Position numbers and translations under genes: made by a program. The notes beneath the pieces were generated by a model. That model worked only from the letters and a program-made list of their open reading frames with translations. It had not been told where the DNA came from and ran no database searches. Shown piece after piece: positions 28,601 to 44,100 of a DNA stretch of 64,000 nt. The stretch's first letter is position 1; every line of letters starts with the position of its first letter. The DNA lies in the NCBI GenBank assembly GCA_026874595.1, contig CM049319.1:16519601-16583600 (forward strand), in the 5' to 3' direction. The DNA comes from Sipunculus nudus. Taxonomy: Eukaryota > Annelida > Sipuncula > Golfingiida > Sipunculidae.

Positions 28601-31600
28601 GGCACTGCATCTGTATACATAATAAGATCACCCAGAAAATTAAGTCAATCCAACTTGCATTGATCAAGAAACACCTCTTAAAATTAATTTCATGAAATTC
28701 CAGTCATCAAGAATTAGGATATGATGTTCCATGTATCTTGTGTATGGAAATACAGACAGACATCAAATATAACCCCTGTCAAACTTGGTCTTCTTTAATA
28801 AAGTACAGGATGCTGGATATGTATGCCAGGCAGAGATGAATGTATTCAAATGATGAGAATGATATATTATTACTGAGGTCCTGACTTGGTTATCCATCCA
28901 TCCGATTGTCTATCTTTCTTTCACACGCCTTATCTCAAGAACTTTTTCAGCAATTGCAATAACAATTTTTATGGAAGGCTTGTGCCTGTGAGAGATTAGG
29001 GGATATCAAATTTCATGCCTGTCAGAAATCTAATATTATGGAAACCAAACAACCTTCTTGGAATTCTTGTCATGTGCACTGACTGAAGTGCATGGACTGA
29101 AGAACCAGTCCAGATAATTGCTGTGAAGTTATGACTGAAGACTTCAGAAATCAAATATGGCTTCAACACAGCTATCTTGGAATTCCTTTTGTGCACAATA
29201 TCTCAAGAAACTAGGAATAGAAGGTCTTTTGGAGGAACTTTATATGTGTTTTTTTTTTTTAGAAAAATTAATTCAGGCAAGAAACTCCATTTGTAAATAT
29301 TTATAATGAATTTCATGAAAATCCAACCAATTTTTGGTAAGTCATCATGGCGCTTCTGAAGTCTGGTGACCTCTGACCTTATTAGGTATGTGGGGATTTT
29401 GCTGATAATCGAACTCTTGTGAGATGATATATTGGTATGTAGTTATGGTGAGTTGGGTGAAAATCCATCAAAGCCCTGCTAAGTTATTGTGGCAACACTA
29501 AAAACTACCATAAAGGAGAGACAGACAGCCAGATCATGGTATATACCATAATATGTCCTGTCTAAGACAGGTACATAAAGACCTTTAATGAAAGGATTAC
29601 AACAAATCTCAGGGACATTACAATATTTATGTACTGGCCAATATTATTGTTAGTTGTAGGTTACAGATTACATTGTGCTTTAGCTTACCTCAAAACCAGC
29701 ATGTAATGCTCTGCACACCTATGTTAAGGTACTCCATACTTTGTTCCTCACAGGTGTGTGTGTCAGACAGCCACACCTGAGTGAAGTGTTAGAGGTACTA
29801 CCGGTACATGGTATTTATGGACTCAAGTAGGTGTGGTTGTTGATATCAGTCTTAAGTACAACTTACATATCCCTGTGTTGTTGGTGTAGCAGACACTGTC
29901 CTTAGCAGTCCTGCTGGCACCATCACATGGCTAAAACCTCTGCTATTATTTGTTTTAACTTAATGTTATTTATTTTACACAAGTTGTACAAACAGTTTTT
30001 ATAACTAATTTAGGTACTCTCCATGGCTCAGCTGGAGGTGTTTGGTAGTTACTAGAGGCGTAAGAAAGCAAAGAATCCAGAGAATACCACCGGCCTTGGA
30101 CGAGCCACTAAAACCAATGCCAGGAATTGAACCAGGGTCGCCAGCAGGAAGGGCTAGGCAGTTTACCCCATAACTGTCCAGGCCTTGCTCAAAGTGGTCA
30201 TTTTTGTGTAAAACAAATTGGATGTGCAAGCCTATGAAATGCACTCAATCTAAATGACACAAAAAAATCCAAAGTTTCTAATCAGTCTCATCCAAGCCAC
30301 TCACAAATAATTTTTTCTTGCATATAAGGAAAATGTCTTAAGTAATATTGTCAATTTTTGCTCTTTCCTTGGTTCCATCAAATTCTTAAACGTACAAAAA
30401 ATGGACCCTAATTTTGTGTTGAATAATTATGCACCATTTCATGTAATTTTTTTAAGGCAGTCTTGCAAAATTCTATGCATTATTTCTCACTGTTAATTTA
30501 AAATTAAAAATAATAAATTTGCATGCTCACTCTATATTTTTGTTATAAGACTGTAAATAATAATTTATTTTTGAAGTGGCCTTACTCATGTTATCTAAAA
30601 CATACATGCAGTGTGGTTTCTGCTGATAATAAACCAAATTTTATACAGATATAGTGTTTAAAACCAAACCAAGGTCCTCCTGATAAGCCAGCCAATTATA
30701 GTAAATTCTTGTCTGGGTGTGAACCAATAAAGTAAATTAGAAGTAAAGAAGGCAGAAAATCATATTTTATAAAAGAACTCTGATGTTATCCTGAATTAGC
30801 TAACTGCTTATGAGCTGTATAGTGGAGATGGCACAATACATAAATTGGAAATAAACTGGCAAATTCTACACCCATGACGTCACTGGAGAATACTGGATCA
30901 GACATATATAATTCCTGTCTGGCTTCACCCAAATAGATCAAAACAAATGGCAGGCAATATATGGTTTCCATGGTAACAGATTTTGTCTATATTTGTGTTG
31001 GCCCTGCAAAGGCATGGTTCCTAGCTGCTCAGCCACAGGAATAAAATATAATTTTTTTAAAATCCTGCTTTATGCTTTTGGTAAAAACACAAAACTGTTT
31101 ATATCATACCAATGATTATTTCATATAACATATTTGATCATATATATATATGAAAACATGCTGATACTCTGAATTCAGTTACCGTATCTAACAGATACCA
31201 AATTATAAAACAGAGACTCATCATAAAAGTCTAAAATCAGGGTTTCACTGTAAATATTCACCCTTAAGGTTATCCTGAATTTTTTATTCCATTTTTATCA
31301 ACTGATATTTTTATATATTAGTCAAAAGTGAGTGAAAATGATTTATTGTAATAAAATTAATGCTTGTGTTACAAATTTAGATGTCCAAATAGGTTGTGAT
31401 TAGTAAAAGGATGAAAGCCCATGTTAACCCATACACAGTGTCTAGGTACGTTTGCCCTATTTCCTGTATTACATAAACCTGCATCCATGTACTTTATGTG
31501 TCTTAACAATAATAAGATAAAACAATATCAAATATATATTAATTTATTCCAGAGCAAACCAACAAAATCTGGTCACATCAGGTCACAAGATTTCAAGTTA

Positions 31601-34600
31601 CAGCCAATTAGTTTATCATCCCTCTGACAGGTGGCAGCAAGTGTCATTGCAACCACTGATGCATGCTCTGACAAGGATTTCGAGTGCCAGGCTGTTGCAT
31701 TACATGTGTTAGGTCTTAGGTTATAATTAAGCAATATTCATGGACAAAATTTCAATTAAACTTACCCAGCATTCATGATGCCCCTCTCTTCAAGAACTCG
31801 GCTAGAGAAAAATAAAATACATGCCATGCATTTCTACATAAGAACATAAGAGTGAAGCTAATAATTTAAACTATATAAATCTATCATGCAAACTTAAAAC
31901 AAATTCATGCACCACAGCATAATGCTGAATATAATAAATACTGTATTACCTTTGAGATGAGGGCAATCTTTATGAGCAATACCTCACTGGTTTTATGCAG
32001 ACAGAATTACAATTTAGCCATTCTTAAATTCAAACACTGATATCGACCTCCAATGTTACAAATATTAACAAATACATTATCATTATCTATAGAATACCCT
32101 ATTTGAAGGATTTTCTATATATTAAACTGAAGGGTTCTTTAAACTTTGTTATGTAACTGTACACACAAACAGTCACTGAGCATCAATTCTTAATCATTAT
32201 GTAGACTTAACTAATCATGTTTGTCTGTTCACAGTTTATGTTTTCTGTATGTATGATGTATTTTTTCCAATATAATTTTGAGTTGTTTTCTCTTAACATT
32301 AATTAATTAGGAATGTTTGCCAAAAAGAATGTATCTTATCTGTTGTACTATAAATGTGGGGGTGTCTATAAATGGGCATTTACTCTACGGTGAATGTGCT
32401 TATGAAACTGATGAAAATTGTGTGCATATATATGTCAAGGCCCAGATCGCGATTTGGACGGATCTTAGATCTGTCCAGCCCAAATTGCGATCGCAGTTCA
32501 GGCCGGCCCAAACTGCGATCGTAATCCAGGCTGGCCAGATCTTAGATCCGTCCAGCCTAGACTGCGATCGCAGTTTAGTCCGGCCCAGATTGCGATCTTG
32601 TCTTTCTTGCTTCAGGATCACAATCTGGTCTGGACAGATCTAAGATCTGTCCAGTCAAGATTGCGATCCTAAACTTGACCAGCCCATATTGCAATCCATG
32701 CTTTTACGATCACAGGAGTGAAACATTGGTTGTTTTACCAACTCATTTGGTATTGCATTGTACCATTTTCCCATAATAAATACAATTATAATACAGAAAG
32801 GCAATTTTCACTCATTCATATCACAGGAGTGAAACATGGGATGTATCACCAACTCATTTAGTATTGCATGGTTGTTGAAAAAAGAACCCATGGGTTTTAT
32901 ATGCTCACAAAATATGATTTGAAAGAGGAGGTAGGCAAGTGCAGGTTTTGTGTGGTAATATAAGCTGCATTATGAGCTGATGGTGTTTAACTCAAGTTAT
33001 GTAAGATTATGATAATATCCTTGGAGACAGGGAAGAGGATTGATATCATTTATATTATATACAGTTGGAATGGTGTGCTGTTTTCACATAGGTTTTGACT
33101 TGGCCATATAACTTTATCTACATTGCAGCAGAATTATTTGAAAAAAAACCCTGTCCATTATCAGTCATGGTAATTCTGATTTTTACAAATGAGAACTTTT
33201 ATTTAATAATTACTGGTTATTCCTACCCAAGAATAAAACTTAAATAATATAACTATTTATAATAAATTAATAACAAATATTGAGTCAAATATAATTTAAA
33301 TTAAAAATAATAACAGCATCATATGAAAAGATCTTTTAATAATATAATTGAAATAAATGATTATTAAAATAATATTATAGAATATATTCATGAATACATT
33401 CATGATTACATTTTGAAAGTATTTGCATTTTTATTCAAATACTTTCATTTATACCTGTATTTCTATTTTTATGCATGAAATTATGGAGTACATATATTCA
33501 TATTCGCATTCAAATATATTTGCAAAGTATTCTTATCATGTCTGGTATTTATTCAGTTTCAGCAAAACAAAGTTCTTGAGAGTCCAGAATTTACAAAGTT
33601 TACAAATTGATCATAAGTATGATCATAATGATCATAAGTACCTGGTTTTATGGCTTTAATTTATATTTAAACATAAAACTATTATATTCACTTTGGACTA
33701 CTTTTACATCAATCCAAGCACTAGACATAGCAAAAGTCTTATGACAATTATCAACATTACAGAAATCATAACGAGAACTTGTCTAAGATCTGATTTTTTA
33801 TCATATTTAAATATTTTTATTTAAAAAAATGTAAAAAAAATTTAAAAGAAATCTCAGCTATGAAACCATTAAAAGAATAAAAAATAACTCAAGCATAAGA
33901 ATACCCTATAAATTGTACAAGGAGAAAACTAGAGATGGGCAAGTTTAATTTTATTAACATAAATTGAGGAACCAGCAATACAGATTTTGAATATTTACAT
34001 AGTCTTGTGACAGCTGATACAGCCACGAGTCTTAATATTATTAGTGAAGCATATTGACATATTTAATCAGTACTTGTCTGAGTAAAATTTTAAAATTTTG
34101 ACATATTTTACTTTTTTTAAATTTTAAAATAACTATAAATTAACAAGCTGAAACACTTGGATCGCATGGATCGCAATATGGGCTGGTCAAGTTTAGGATC
34201 GCAATCTTGACTGGACAGATCTTAGATCTGTCCAGTCCAGATTGTGATCCTGAAGCAAGAAAGACAAGATAGCAATCTGGGCCGGACTAAACTGCGATCG
34301 CAATATAGGCTGGACAGATCTAAGATCTGGCCAGCCTGGATTGCGATCGCAGTTTGGGCCGGCCTGAAATCACAATCGCAATCTCGTCTAGGCGAATTTA
34401 AAATCTGCCTGGATTTCAATCTCGTCTCTGACATATACATATTCCTAGCCATTATCTATATATATAAATATTGATTCCTTCACATTAAAATAACCACCAG
34501 TATTTCAATAGCCAGGCTGTACACTAATAGTGTTCTGACCAACTGTAATGGGTTTTGGCAGGAGTCATTCCCTGTTCCTGGTATTTACTGACCTCAGGTG

Positions 34601-37600
34601 GGACCTGTCAATCATATTGTGGATAGCTCCACCTTGTACACAGCTTGTATACATCAGGGCAGCCATAACAACATGGCAGGAGGCAGGCCACATCACATCT
34701 CACGCAACAGGTGTCTTAGGTAATGTGTTCATCCTATAGCCAGGGGTCAGTACACTATACTGCTCAAATTGATGGATTTTACGTGCCTCCCCCCTACTAC
34801 AGGGGAGGCTTAACTAGTGGTTTATGAGTTAATTTCTATATTGATATTTTGGTAAAACTAAAATATAAAATTTATGGGTGGACCTACTGAAACTATTGAT
34901 AACAATTTTTTTTCTTTCTTGTTTTTCTTTCTTCAGTATTCTATGTTTGCGCTGGATCTCCAATATGGCTGATTTTCAGATGTGCACCTGATATTTATTT
35001 ATATTTATACATTTTCCCCATGTTTATCTACCACACTGGAATATTATATATGATGGTGGTGGTACATTACCAAAGTCATGGAATTAATTGTCAGGGGTTG
35101 CCGACTCGCAGGTTCTCTCATGAAAACTCGAACTCCAGACAGACATTAAGAGGATGTTTAATCAATATATTAAAGCCGTACAGGTTCGCACCATGCACAT
35201 ACACTAAAATTTATTAAAACAGCAGGCTACTGGAGACTTGAGACTTGACACCTCCGACTTGACACCTTTTCAGTGCCATCCCAGTATACTTATACATTCT
35301 AGAGGCCCGAGTGAGGACCTGAACGAAACAAGGGCTACAAGGCTGATGCTGGTATCGTTATCTGTCCACTACAGAGTAAATGTGTGTTTCCTGTCTGCTC
35401 TTAAAATGCCTATTAAGCAAAGACTATTATAATTTCAACAAATAAATATTACCTTCCCAGATTACTCATAATCAGGAACACATAATCAGTGATACTAACT
35501 GTGATGTAATCACGAATTAGGGTTAAATAGTAATGAGAAATAAACTTAGATTATACTATGTGGATTTTAATTTATCAACTGAAAAATGATTAATAACTGG
35601 AAATTTAAATAAGGTTAGGTATCCTGGCATATATGCACATAAAGAGAACAAAGGGACCCACCTGATACTCTATTACTCTAAGAAAAATAAATTAGGACCT
35701 GGTTGCAAATGAAGAATATACTTTAACAGAAAACACTCTATCTCTCTAAATATATCCATATGGGGTATTAAGCAGGGGTCGAGGGGAAGCCATCAGCCTC
35801 ATCATGCAGACGCTTGGCTGGGTGGCCCCTTACGCAATCAGACCGGAGAGACCAGAACTAATAGTTAACGGCTGGACATCAGTGTACGCCTAGACCTGTA
35901 TATGTATAAGTGTGTACTTTGTAACATAATTCCTATGTGGTTATGCCTGAGAAATGCATGACTTTTGGTCTTCATGTGTCAGGAATGGTGGGGGCCATTT
36001 CCAGCTTTTCCCATTAATCCTGAGAAATTTTACATTATTTCCCAAAGGGTCTTAATTTGTGCTATATATCAGAGACTATGCCAGTCACTTTTCCCCATGT
36101 CAACTCACCCCACTGAAAACCTATCCCGCATGAAGTAACATGGACCCGTCTCAATGCTTTTTTTTTTTTAATTCTGTAAAATGGATCTGCAGATTTATCC
36201 ATAGACTTATATTTGCGAGTTCACACTTCAGGATCATGAAAGCACATTCTGTTGTAGTCTTGTGGGAAATGTTGTGAACGAAAATAAGTAGCGCAAGGAA
36301 AAGTCATATTCAGTTTTTTTTCCTACAAGGAGAGGCAATTTGTACACTCAAGAAGAAAAGCAAGAACATGGTCACGAGTTTTCAAACTCCTCTGAGAACT
36401 TGGTGGAAACAACCTGTGTATCGAATTTTAGGGACATGTATGCAAAAATGGCACTTCCAAAGTTATTGTGTCACAAGAAATGTTAAAGACTGTATAATTT
36501 GGCTGATTTGAACTTGAAGAACAAGATCAATGTCACCAGTTTTCAAACTCATCTGAAAATTTTGTAGAAACAATTAGTGTTTCAAATTTCAGTGAAAAAT
36601 ATGCAGCACTTCAAAGTTATTGCATTTAAAAGACAACAGACAACAGGACTGAAAACAATTTAGGGGAGCTAGGATAATAAGAAGTACAGCTTTATAGGTC
36701 AGAATAATATATTTAAATACCAAATTAAAAATATTTGTGTAGAAAGGTAAAATTTCATTTAAACACATTCACATCAATTTGTGGAAAGATTTTGACACCC
36801 TCTTGACACCCTGGTATAAAAAAAAAAATTACTGAATAAGAACACCTATCCAATTTGTACTAAGGACCCAACAGTCAATGTGAGAATAAAACAAAGTGGC
36901 CTGCAAAGCAAGTGACAGAGCAGCACCAAGTGGGAACTGTAGCAGCAACTGGGAAAACTGGATCAGGCTGATAAAAGGCAGTGCTGTCGCTCAGACTGAT
37001 GAGACATTTCCCAGGTGGAAATCAAATGCAGGGTCGACAAATCAGATAAGTGGGCCAGGCACCTGGGGAAATAGACCAGTTAGGAACTGATGATGTAGGA
37101 TTACGCTTCCCTGGTTGGCTGCTAAAAACAAAGAGAAACCTCTGTGTTTCTGATGTTTGACTGCTGGACTCAATGTGAAGAAACGGTGTCTAGGCACTGA
37201 AGGCTATGTAAATGAATAGGTAAATGATATAAATTTACTCATAATATTTACCAATAATATCAAGGTGACTTCAGTAGTATTACATACAATGATGTAGGAC
37301 TTTTCAAAAGTTTAGGATCATGGCCATAAGGGGGCACTACCTCCTGTAAGAGTATGAAGATTTTTGTATAGTTATGGATACATTCCTATTTATCCTTCTG
37401 CATGTACTAAGATACAATTAAAGCCAAGGATTTGAAAGTCAAAGTTACAGTGTTGTTAAGTATTCAAGTTATAATGGAACTTCCTTCCAAGTATATCATT
37501 TCAACTGCAGTGTTTTAAATTTAAGTAAAGGACAGAGTAAAACCGTAAAGTGACCTTTTAATTCAAAGTCTTACTTTCAATAGTTTTTGTATGAGAGTTA

Positions 37601-39891
37601 ACCATATACACACATTAAAGGGTGTAACCCTAAATTTCAAGTCTTGTCTTGTATGATGATTCACTCATTTTGTTTCAAACCTAGTTTTTTTTTGTACGAC
37701 AAACTGCATATGACACAAATATGACCTATTTATTTCAAGTATTGTTTTATACTTAATGCTGATAAATTATACAGCGTACATGACACTAGATATTCCCAAA
37801 ATATTTCAAACATTGCTGTTAGCTTTAACTTTTTATTGTGTCTTGATAAATGATTGAAATTACCGTGAACATGTAATGTGTGTAATTTTAATGTAATTAT
37901 GGACCATCTTTAAATGATTCCTGCACTCCATACTTACAGACAAGAGTCAACGAGTTGCGAGCCACTGACACGGCTCTCTGTCTCGCTCTCGTCCTCAAGT
38001 ACGGACTCGTGTAGTGGTGGACGCCTCCAGTGGAATGATTCGTCGGTACTACTGATACTGGAGAGACTAGCGGTCTCACTACCGAGTCGACACTGTAAGC
38101 AACATGCACAGGCAACATGCAGAAACATGCCATCTAAATACAACAGTAATTCTATGATTTCTATCATTAAAACAATACTCCGGCCCAGACTGGTACACAG
38201 TGCAATAGTAATCGTTTAAAGACTTCAAAGAAAATCCTTTTTATTTGTTATACCTACTGAGTTATCTAAACTGAGAATGAGGCAGATTTACTGAAAAGGT
38301 AGTTGTAATACTAAAGTTACTAATTATAATAAACAAAATGACTTTAATAAAGTTGGCTGAGAACAGCAGGACTATAAAAGCACTGGGTACCAGTCTATGT
38401 TGATTGACTGATGAGATAAAGATATTTGTCTCAGGACTGAGTTTCTTTGTCTTTTTCTTAAAATAATGAAGGAAGAATCTTTCAAAGATCCTTTCTTATA
38501 AATTTGTATCTATATAACAAATATACAACCAAATACAATTCCAAAATCAGATGGCAGCTGGTCCAAATAACTTTTGAAGTCATAGGCCTAAGTTGCAAAG
38601 CTGCCAATAGATGGCAGCACTAGAGGGACCCCCCCCCCCCCCCATGGGATTAATGGACCTTAGATCTTCCAGGAAAGCTTTCAAAGCATTTCATAACTGA
38701 ACACAACAGTGGTTATTTGAGCATTTATGGGTTGAAATTATGCCTTTAGAAACAGCTCAAATATTAAATTGGATTTAACACTAACATCAATCAGTCTCTG
38801 TACAAATATTTCAAGGTACAATCAAAATAAAAATAACATGCAAGTGGTAACATTCAGTTGTATTTGACAAAATGCATTATTTCAAAAACAATTAACTATA
38901 ATTAAACATGAAAATATCTAAAATTAGAAATAAAATCACTAGAGCTATATTAAAATGCTAGTTTAACATGCATCATATGACTGTATTTGGATGGGAAAAT
39001 ATAAATAAAATCACAATTATAAACAAGGGACCTATGGGTCACTGTGCTCAGCTGACGTTAACCTTGAAGGTAAAAATGACCATGTGTTTCCTAATGTTGA
39101 AACTGAAGCATGTGAGCAGTTTGTGAACAAATGATCTGTACAATTACCATGATCATTAGTTGGCTTTTCGATTAACTGTTGACATTTCAGTAGTTTATAC
39201 ACATTTGTTCAATCGAATCTTTTTTTTGTATAATATATATTATTAAATATGTTTTTTATGAAATGTATACAGTTGAAATATAACTAATTAACAACATAAA
39301 AAATGGCAAAGAAAGCCTGATCTCAAATTCTGCTGATGCAGGATGATAATGAACAAATGTTTGTAATAAATCCTCATTTTTTTATCACATCAATTTTTTT
39401 TTTAATTTTAGTTTATATTTCTATACATTTTCAATATAACATATATATCTGAATATAAAAGTTGATTTATAATTCTCAATTGCATCATCATAAATCTCAA
39501 TCTTGTCAGATAACACCACATCATGCATACAAATGTTTATTTATTTTTTACCACAAAAATATATCTTTTAAATCTGAAAAACAATATCTAAAAAAAATAC
39601 TTGATTTAAATTTCACAGTTTTTAATTGTGTCTTTATTTATCCATAATGTGCTTCATATTTTATAATAATTTAAGCATACTGATGGGTTCCATTATGACT
39701 GGTAAAATCATTTAAAAGAAAAATGATTTCTTTTAAAATGCTACATTACACAACATTGCATCTTCTGGATTACATCTTGAATTACTTTTTCAAGGAAATT
39801 TTTTGCATATCAGAGTGGAAACAGCATTACAATTAAGGAGATACAGTGAAAACAATAACAATACTGCATAACACTTGGTGTGTTGGGTTTG

Positions 39892-39923
<32 letters not shown>

Positions 39924-41130
39924 GATTGGGGTGGTGATATGAGAATTACTGTACACCTGTCACAGCAGGGGATCTCCCCCAGTGACTGTAACAAATCAGA
40001 AACCCTGGCATAGCTGACTTCCAGTGACCTGGAGTGGGACCCTGCATCTGTAATCTGTAATCAAAGCAAATGACTACAATAGATCCTCAAGAAAAAAAAT
40101 CAATAACTAGCTTAATTTTCAAGCTTTTACTCCCAAATTTCAGATTTAAACAAATTAAATATTTATGTTTACATGGTGTGAAAATTAAATCAATGGTACT
40201 TACAGGAAAAAAACGTGCCATGGTCAAAGTTGGGCAAAATTTAAGGTACTGATTTTATTTTTATGCTAATTACTTAAAAAATTTACAAAATTCAGATCTA
40301 ATTTTGGGTAAACAATTGAATCTTAATTAAACATAGTTATATACTTGGGAAAATAGACTCTAGTTTCAAAATTTTTCATGTTAAGTGAGTAAATATTTTT
40401 CCTGATTTTTTACAAAGTCCATTATGTTTGGGCCCATAACTTAAAGAATTTATAATTAACAGACTTAATTTCTGGCATGTACATAGGAACTATACAGAAG
40501 AATATTTATGGTAAATATGAGGAAAAACAGATGAGTGGTTTTGATATTAGGCAGTCCTGAAGTGTGAAAATAGGATTTTAATAAAAAATTGAGGTTTTTC
40601 CTTAATTTTTCAAAGGAACGAAGTCGCAAAGACCCAGTTTTCGGCTTGGTAGGAGATCTTGGGGACATCTAACATTATGCTGAATTTTGGATTCCTAGGT
40701 CTTACGGTTTCAAAACGTGCCACATCTACGGACGGACGGACGGACGGACAGACGGACAGACGACGGACAATGGACCACGACTATAGCTCAGATGACTTAT
40801 AGTCAGCTGAGCTAATAATATATCAATAAATGGCAATATAAGGAGATATAACAAAGCAATAAAGTATCAGCACCATAATAATATTTAAAGGTAGCTCAAC
40901 TGTTTAAACAAGCACAAAAAAAAACAATCAATGGATTCTGTCAATTCTGAATTGTTCATGGAGGTTTTATTTTTGTGGAATTCACGGGTAACTTTTTTCC
41001 ACAAAATTAAAATACCTACCATCATTAAGTTTATAACAGAAGTTTAAAAAAGCCAGCCAATCATCACGAAGCATTGAGTAATGACATTGTCTGGGCCTAC
41101 ATTAAAGTCCAGGTTAGCAATGACTTATTG

Positions 41131-41175
<45 letters not shown>

Positions 41176-44100
41176 GCTAAAAAGGTAATATGCACTGCTT
41201 GTCTTGTTTAATAGTACTTTGGAGAAACATTAACACATGTTGTGTCATGCTGTGTTATGTTGTCACCTGTCATCGTGCCCGGTCCACTGTTTTAAACACT
41301 CGTTTACAGGAGTAAGCAAACGGATTCAAGGCATTATTTTGGCAGGTGCAGATTTATTTTAAAGAGAAGAAGCTATTTTTCGTGTTAATTCAACATGCTT
41401 AACATATGATCAGGCCCCTTTAATAGTACTTTAGAGAAACATCAACAGTAAAGTTGATAAACATCACCAGACACTACGCAGGAATGAATAATCCACAAAC
41501 CTACAAATAGTGTTTCATGTCAAAACTATGACATTTAAGAACGGTCTGTAACATTGGCAGCAACACTGGTAAAAACCAGTCATAAGTGACCATACAGGCA
41601 GCAACACTGGTAAAACCAGTCATAAGTGACCATACCTGTCCATAAGAAAAAGGCCAACCACACGGTGACATGCTTGAATTTACGACATGTAAATCATCAT
41701 GGTAGGGCAGAAAGATAGCAAAGGGACAGACACATTAATAAACTTGATAGGCAAGATAAATTTGATAAAGCAAATAACTTAAACATGAGTGGTTTAAATA
41801 GGATTAACTTATTTTAAAAGCCTCCTACATCAGTGGCAAGGTTAAAGGCTGACAGACAGACACATATACTCGTCAATACAGGGGCCATAACTAAAAATGT
41901 GGCTGTACGCCTGATATATGTAGATAGTTTTATTCACTTTGCAAACCACATGAGACTAGCTGTCTTCTATAAACATTAACCTGACCTTCAGTGACTGACA
42001 GTTTATGAAACCCAATATACAACCATCCCAAATGATAGAGAAACGTGCCCACTTCATCAATACACTCATCATGCAGCCGTTATACACTGCATTCATGCTA
42101 TAACTGGTTGGCTTCTGCTTTAATCGCTACTTTATTTAGCAATTTTTTCAGGGTTTCAACACAAGGACTGGCACATGACCAAGAATACGAGATATCGCTA
42201 ATGCAGTTTCTTGTATAGATGGAGGAGTTAAACAACTGGCTGGCGCAGCAGGAAGACAGTTTGTGCAGGCAAATGTGATTCAGTCGGGCAGTCATTAGGA
42301 CGGACAAAACTGACTTTCCCCACTGTGTTATATTATATACACAATGGATTTTAATTGATTAATATGATAATTGAATAAATACAAGGTTACAATATTTTCA
42401 TACCAGAACAGACTACACATTTGCAAAATGTGACGTTTACCAATGACTGAAAGACCCTGTGTATATTTTCCTTATATCATCCTACAAGGGAGTTGATTCA
42501 ATTAAGATCAAATTCTAATGCAAACTGTGTCGAATGCAGCAATTTCTCCGTCTTTTCATGTTTCTGTAATATGTTTTAACGCAGCGTAATAAATGTGATC
42601 ATTAATAAGTATCATGATGATCGGCATTTAAAAAGCTATGCCCAGTTCACACACATCCATGTTGAATGAATGGGCTGGTCAGGTTGAATACTAGGAGGCA
42701 CTACTTATTTTCCTGCAGTTTTGAATGCAGGCAGTTGTTTACGGCCTCAACACCCAAGAGTATAGGTATTAGCGATATCCAGTGTCATAATCAGGCAAAT
42801 GGCGGCATGGTATTGCACTGTACATCCAAATTCCAAGTTTTCAATCTGTGACATCCTGCTCTTCTTGGTCTGGTGGTGTGCCAGCCCTGGTGTTGAATCT
42901 CCAAAAGACTTGCTATAATATTGTTTTAACCGTCAATTCAAGAGTCTGGACTCTGGTTATGGATGATCTTCATGGAGACCCAACAAATAGAGACGATGAA
43001 ATGCAATACCCTCTTCCATCCTTTTCAGGGGGGGGTGGTAACAAAGTATTAGGGAATAAAATAAATAAAATATCCCCCACATTGCAAAACAAAATATAAT
43101 TTGTTTAAATTTTCTACAGCACAAACCTATAATTTAATATCAAGCAGTGTTCATACCAGTTTTACTCTGCCACTAATCAATCCTCACATTTGGTATAATT
43201 TTTCAATTCAGCACACATAAGCATAAAAATTTAGGTCAATGTGACCCAACTGGAGGCTTTGAAAGAGATTTCACAAAAACTTGCCTTTAGTCCCATAAAT
43301 TGCCCAGCTGAAGCCTAGTCAAGAACATGGAAAACAGAAACCACTTAACAGCCATAGAGATGTGAATGTGTAGTCACTATGCAGCAAAAGACATGTAACA
43401 TAGGAAAACAGAGACTGAATGAAAAGGTGGTTTAAACTATTATGACAAAGAATTAGGTGGTAATAGCCATTCATCCTTGTGGCTTGGCCAGAAGGGAGCA
43501 TTCTGCTTGGCTGCTGCCTGCCAACTGAATCAACTGAGAAGCCATCCAATTGTGATGCACAGTGTGGTCCGGAGGCGAGAAAGATAATGAAACCAGCCAC
43601 TCAGCAGGAATGTCTGCAGCAGCAATTCAGGTTAAATCAATGTGTGCTGTGAGGACTGGGCACGTCTGGAATTCGGTCCCCTCTGTGTATCACTGTGTAA
43701 TACTCTCTGTCATATGGACCCCAGAGAATGTTATGACCTGTCAGTCCCCTCGTAGACACTGACATACAGGGCACAGTCAGATGCTGTTCTGTTCAATGAA
43801 TGGTGACACTTGCCAGTTGGGCTGCCCACCATATAAATGTCATCTGCTGTTACCTGTAATCCTCTTACACCCATATCTTCCACAAGCTTAAAACCTGTGT
43901 TTGAATACACATTTGATACATTTAATTTTTTTAAATTCATATCTAGCCTAAGACCTATGTGCATTTAATTATACATAATAACTCACATTCCTATTGTGGA
44001 ATCAATGCTACAACACATCAGAGGAACTGTATGATAATAACGAGGGCCTTTATGATACAATGGTGCTCCTATACAATGTCACCATGAAACAAAGACAACA

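Noticed and set aside
30025-30190. Genuine tRNA gene
   Set aside because: B box is good but the acceptor stem and cloverleaf pairing are not evident; a SINE is more likely.
32317-34474. Frames rich in RSQ/DCDRS/PAQTAI repeats
   Set aside because: Arise from the palindromic repeat arms; similar peptides occur on both strands, as expected of inverted repeats.
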